DNA of 64,000 nucleotides, taken from positions 9,672,001-9,736,000 of the forward strand of contig CAJFCV020000006.1 in NCBI GenBank assembly GCA_904066235.2, in the 5' to 3' direction. Shown here piece by piece: positions 60,801-64,000 of the stretch (position 1 is its first letter; the number at the start of each line of letters is the position of its first letter). This DNA comes from Bursaphelenchus xylophilus. Its lineage: Eukaryota; Nematoda; Chromadorea; Rhabditida; Aphelenchoididae. The notes beneath the pieces were generated by a model. The model worked only from the letters and a program-made list of their open reading frames with translations. It was not told the origin of the DNA and ran no database searches. Made by a program: the position numbers and the translations under genes.

Positions 60801-63483
60801 GATTACCTTGACTTGCGCTCCGCCGAACTCGAAGAAGAATTACATCTATAACTGTTTAGGGAATACCCGTCGTGGCATCTTATCCGTGGTGAGCTCATAA
60901 AATATTTTAAGAATTTTCAAATTTTGATTGTGTAAATCTATAGGTGGATGTCGACTTTTCCGTCAAAGACCTGCACCATCAACCCGCGATAATCTCCATC
61001 GTCCGCATTAACATGGAAGAGTTGGAATGGTGTTTTCGGTAAGACGGCCTTTGATGACGGTAATGACGGTAAAATTAACATCGTGTATTTGTAGGCCTGG
61101 GCCGTCCAGAAGCTTGATGATCAATGGAAAACAGTATACTTTCGATATTTCAGAAGTCGGGATTCATCAAACATGTGAGTTATTTATATTGTAGTAGTTT
61201 GATCTTTAGGCCATGCGATGCGGACACCCGGTGGTAATGGCGTGGTGAATGACATGTTCCACTCGACGCAACGACCCTGTCTTCCAATCGTTGTCTGGGA
61301 TCAGAGCCAGAAACACCCGTTTCATTGAGTTTAAAGGCTACATGGTCAACGTCTTTGAATATTACAGCCATTTAGCCGAAATTATGTTGTAGCTAACGGC
61401 TTATTTGAATAAATGGTTTAACTAATATTATTTGTATCATTTTTTGATAAATTATCAGAAATATTTGATTTTCCAAACATCAAAAATTTTTGATGTGCGC
61501 CACATCAAAAAAAATATCGCATTTTTTCCTTTTTGATGAAACGAAACATCAAAAAAAATTTTTTTTGATGTTTTTATCAAAATCTAATAGACTGATGAAA
61601 AACATCAAAAATTTATGATGTTTTTTCTTTCAGTGTACTATGTAGATTTTTACACAAGAAAAGAGAACAGGGGGGCCAATACAGAGAGCCGACCTCTGCA
61701 CGCCTTTGAGGTGACTAGACATGGCTACCGGCTGGGCCGGCCCGGAATAGTTAAAATCCATAATCTCGAAGCGAAAATTGGGTTTGCTAATGAAAATAAA
61801 CGCAATGTCAAAACATAATTGGTTTTTTAAAGGTATTTTTGTTTTTAGATACCTACGGAACACAGTACTTATCCATTTACATGACGATAGAAAAAAATTT
61901 GGTCATAACGAGCTAGACTTGGGGAGACTTTTGGGGGCTTCGGTAGTTGAGCCCCCACGAAAGGTAGTTCAAACCCCCCACTGTTTTGCCCGTTTCACAC
62001 CCCACATAATGAACAAATTAGAATAATACAAAAAATGTAAGTGGGGGTTTGATTTACTACGTTGGGGATTTGATCTAACTAGGGAAGTGTACAAACGAAC
62101 CCTCACCAAATGGCAAGTGTTATACACCATTGGAAAGCCCTTGAAAAATGATGAAAGCTACCATTTTCATTTTTTGCAGAATGCCTCAGGGCAAAAAATT
62201 ATAAACGGTTGATTTGTCCCTTAAGTAGCTACCATATCTGCTGTGGGGCAAAATAAATCTTATTTCAAAACGCTAAATGGTACATATTGCTACTAGGTTG
62301 GCCTAAGAATCATTATGAAGTTTGGCGCTTGCCAGTAAAACCATTTTACATATGATATTTACTGTTTTTAAATACCCATAACGTGAAAAAACACTTTTCA
62401 CTTTTTTTAATCTTGAAAAACATGCAAGTTTGATGATTTTAACCTGGGTCATGGGGGGGGGGGGGCTAAACTGGACTGGGGGGGGGGGGGCTGTACTACC
62501 TTAGACCCGACTTTTGTTTCAATGGGCCGGCCCGGGCTAGGCCGAAGCAAATTTGAAACGAGCCGTGCCGGCTGGCGTCGCGACACTTGCGGGCAACCAC
62601 TTTGCGGGCAACCAGTGTGCGGGCAAACTTTTTGCGGGCAACCACTTTGCGGGCCAAATTTGGGGGGTCACATTTGCGGGCAGCACCGGCATTTGCGGGC
62701 AGCCTGGGACACTTGCGGGCAACCGACACTTGAGGGTTACAGGGTGGAGGTGGAAATATTACTGCGATATTTTGGAAATTTTCCGACATTTGCGGGCAGC
62801 CGACATTTGCGGGCAACAGGAAAAAACAATCACACAGACTGTATAGGAACTTTTGGAACTGTTGCCCGCAAATGTCGGCTGCCCGCAAATGTCGGCAAAT
62901 TTCCAACATATCAATTTTTCCACGTCCACCCTGTTACCCTCACAATCAGGTGTCGGTTGCCCGCAAATGTCGGCTGCCCGCAAATCTTCCAGGCTGCCCG
63001 CAAATGCCGGTGCTGGCCGCAAATGTCGGCTGCCCGCTAAGTGGCTGCCCGCAAAAAATTTGCCCGCAAAGTGGTTGCCCGCAAGTGTGCGCCCGCCTGC
63101 CGGCTGACGAGCCAACTCATCTGTGAATTTGCAGGAATTGCCCCGTATTCAACAAAGCTTCCGAGACAAGGTACTGCTTCACAGAATGTTTTTTCGATTT
63201 TTTGGGGCATGATTTCGTGAGGATTGCGTGTGCCCCGTATATACCGCATATCCCGTTCAATTTGAACGGAACGAAGCTTCACCCGTACACACCCAACAAC
63301 ACGCGCCAGTTCAACTGCAAGAGCAAGGTGAGCGTGTTTGGAGATAAGATTGTCTTCAAAAACAAGGGAGAGAACGTCTGCAAAGAAATAAATTGGGCTG
63401 TGGATCACGTTTGGAAAGCGTCGGAATGCGCAAAGGACGATAAATACAAGTTGAATTCAAAGAACGTCCTACTTTTTCCATTA
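54852..63483 (+). CDS. Unrecognised membrane-protein family, copy B: intact exons, insertion-swollen intron
   Basis: Inverted duplicate of copy A. Exons 54852-54974ish and 55031-55105 carry the upstream region (VAVDFSAKDLPHQPM, GLGRPEAGSPMERR); then 55205-55383 (identical in translation to copy A), 55676-55789 and 63135-63483 have the same lengths and phases as in A and no stops. The last exon has diverged (CPVFNKASETRYCFTECFF; KVSVFGDKIVFKNKGENVC). The intron between the last two, 456 bp in A, is 7345 bp here because of five insertions. The exon with NDLYHFDATNP is lost by an internal deletion, and the transmembrane exon of A lies outside the duplicated segment, so B probably makes no normal membrane protein unless other exons follow beyond the window. 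Family unknown. Confidence 0.5.
55817..56838. mobile_element. Hairpin element of about 1 kb with GACGATTGGGGAA ends and internal 120-bp repeats
   Basis: It interrupts a poly-T present in the uninserted arm. The left end GACGATTGGGGAAAAG is repeated about four times, inverted, at the right end (56777-56828). Both arms contain tandem units of about 120 bp with TTAAGTAGTACTGTAAAGTA and CGAGGGTGCTGATTTCGAAA. The centre is near 56340. No coding sequence. Confidence 0.75.
56859..57718. mobile_element. Insertion of about 860 bp, CTGG duplicated
   Basis: The uninserted arm reads GAATGCCTGGTTTTTGATAA; here CCTGG ends at 56858 and GCTGG starts at 57718. Inside, AATGAACTCAGTAGACACCT is repeated directly (57148 and 57320), and TTTGCCCTGTGGCCTGCGAA (57489) returns inverted near 57655. 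Class unknown. Confidence 0.6.
58140..58500. other. GC-rich island, origin unclear
   Basis: This block (CTCGAGACTTCGCAGCCTGC at 58153; CCTACGGCCGCCGCG near 58476) is far richer in G+C than its surroundings. An open frame of 116 codons crosses it (58041-58391) but resembles nothing I know. GGCCTCCGGCCGCGG and GGCCTACGGCCGCCG are short self-complementary runs. Confidence 0.4.
60664..61329 (+). pseudogene. Membrane-protein family, copy C (5' half, frameshifted)
   Basis: The exon after CTTCAG at 60663 encodes CVVFPQNEYVPSHSNIINW and YHKVCPDGKDYLDLRSAE; a one-base shift near 60824-60830 is needed to reach KKNYIYNCLGNTRRGILSV before GTGAGC. Later exons encode VDVDFSVKDLHHQPAIISIV, then, after a stop in the expected frame, HAMRTPGGNGVVNDMFHSTQ and a stop at 61327-61329. 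The sequence aligns with the upstream exons of copies A and B, and extends further 5' than either. Confidence 0.6.
61934..62508. mobile_element. hAT-like MITE, 575 bp, 8-bp duplication GACTTTTG
   Basis: GACTTTTG at 61926-61933 is repeated at 62509-62516 and occurs once in the uninserted arm. Ends are imperfect inverted repeats: GGGGCTTCGGTAGTTGAGCC versus GGGTCTAAGGTAGTACAGCC. An 8-bp duplication is typical of hAT elements. Two G13 runs (about 62453-62465 and 62478-62490) lie near the right end. Confidence 0.75.
62578..63097. mobile_element. Foldback element made of inverted arrays of TTTGCGGGCA
   Basis: About ten copies of (A/T)TTGCGGGCA(A/G)C on the plus strand (62585-62820) face about nine inverted copies (62864-63085). 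The insertion is bordered by TGCCGGCTGGCG (62566-62577) and TGCCGGCTGACG (63098-63109), a duplication of 9-12 bp, as for Mutator-like foldbacks (inference). Confidence 0.7.
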
Positions 63484-63738
63484 GTAAGTCAAAAAGATCG
63501 CGTCCCGTCTTTTCGGGTCAGGGAGAGATCGGGTCAACGACATTCCGGGTTAACGATACCGTTTAGTGTTTCCGCTTCGGGACTAGGAAAACAGAATTTT
63601 TTGAAGAAGATTCAGATCGATCCTCCACAAATAATCTTGTTTTTGTTTTCTTCTCCCGAAGCGAACACGTTTTAAAATTTTGTTCAATTTTCACAAAAAT
63701 TCTTTTTTCCAGTCCCGAAACGAAAAAATTAAACGATA

Positions 63739-64000
63739 CACAGCATTCCGAGGTTTTTTGCCGCCACCGATCGGTGCCGATTTTCGCTCAAAATGACAAC
63801 AGGGCTGCGCGCCTCGGCTGATAACTAGCTAGCCCAAAAATGAAAAAGAGTAAAAATTGATTCCCAGATAGAGTGAAAAAAGACCTATCCAATGATATAA
63901 ATAGGTCCTATTGACTTTCTCCCCACAACGATCTTTTTCGCCTACAAAATTACAAATTTTTTTTGTTTATTCATGGATAAATGCACTTTATGAGGGCATA
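63739..64000. other. Unannotated right edge
   Basis: Beyond the inverted-duplication boundary I see no gene or repeat that I can support. Confidence 0.4.

Larger units (their letters stand above)
57761..61634. mobile_element. Insertion of about 3.9 kb with GATGTTT subterminal repeats, carrying gene copy C
   Basis: The uninserted arm has AGTACTATG; here GTAC precedes the left end (GCTGAAAAAAAACATCAAAT) and follows the right end (inverse CACTGAAAGAAAAAACATCA), a 4-bp duplication. Both ends carry dense ATGTTTTGATG-type repeats in inverted orientation (57770-57890 and 61455-61630). The interior holds a GC-rich patch (58140-58500) and the third gene copy (60664-61329). Confidence 0.65.
54852..63738. 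repeat. Right arm of the large inverted duplication, with five insertions
   Basis: Matches the reverse complement of 49228-51494. Reading against that intact arm shows the insertions: 55817-56838, 56859-57718, 57761-61634, 61934-62508 and 62578-63097. The left boundary falls exactly at the start of an exon (GCGCCCGGTGTCGTTTTG). Confidence 0.8.

Noticed and set aside
62496..63126. Open frames of 80-170 codons with CGQP, ARKC or PANVG repeats
   Set aside because: They are six-frame readings of the TTTGCGGGCA foldback arrays.

Overview
This window looks like AT-rich nuclear DNA from a free-living or rhabditid-type nematode. Coding exons are short and split by introns with strong nematode-style acceptors (TTTTCAG, TTTTTAG). 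Several start codons sit just after an unpaired TTTCAG-type acceptor, as expected for spliced-leader trans-splicing. The recognisable proteins fit a worm: a UDP-glycosyltransferase, a short cytidylyltransferase, a CK1-like kinase, a UPF0057 micro-protein and two four-helix membrane proteins of a nematode type. I cannot name the species. All exon models below were assembled by hand from splice sites and codon phase.

Layout. 0.4-1.5 kb holds two small unrecognised genes. 1.6-2.9 kb is a dead Tc1/mariner-type transposon with perfect 25-bp ends. 3.6-11.7 kb (minus) is one large gene for a type II membrane mucin in which a huge Thr/Ser/Glu/Pro region lies between two related globular domains. 12-18.7 kb is gene-poor and full of a short palindrome, GCAC-N-GTGC. 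18.8-20.5 kb (minus) is a four-helix membrane protein whose paralogue lies at 32.2-33.6 kb (plus). 25.2-36.5 kb is a plus-strand gene run: UDP-glycosyltransferase, choline-phosphate cytidylyltransferase-like enzyme, four-helix protein, and an in-frame UTP6 N-domain/Fcf2 fusion. 38.2-40.4 kb holds a UPF0057/PMP3 micro-protein and, tail to tail, a CK1-like pseudokinase. 40.4-64 kb is a transposon graveyard made almost wholly of foldback structures: a Tc1 snapback nested in a TIR element with TTA duplications, two foldbacks with a tRNA-like sequence in the loop, and a large inverted gene duplication (49.2-51.5 versus 54.9-63.7 kb) whose right arm carries five further insertions.

The most unusual signal is the palindrome. 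About 150 copies (counted by eye) occupy introns and intergenic DNA from 2.9 to 37.9 kb, avoid exons, and within clusters are spaced about 24-36 bp, mostly 28-32 bp, around unrelated AT-rich spacers. Two TA-flanked TIR elements carry ready-made clusters of it. The motif almost vanishes after 38 kb.

The genes do not form one pathway. The four-helix gene and the UTP6/Fcf2 gene are close enough (about 250 bp) to be a candidate operon. UTP6 and Fcf2 both act in 18S rRNA processing, so their fusion is functionally coherent.
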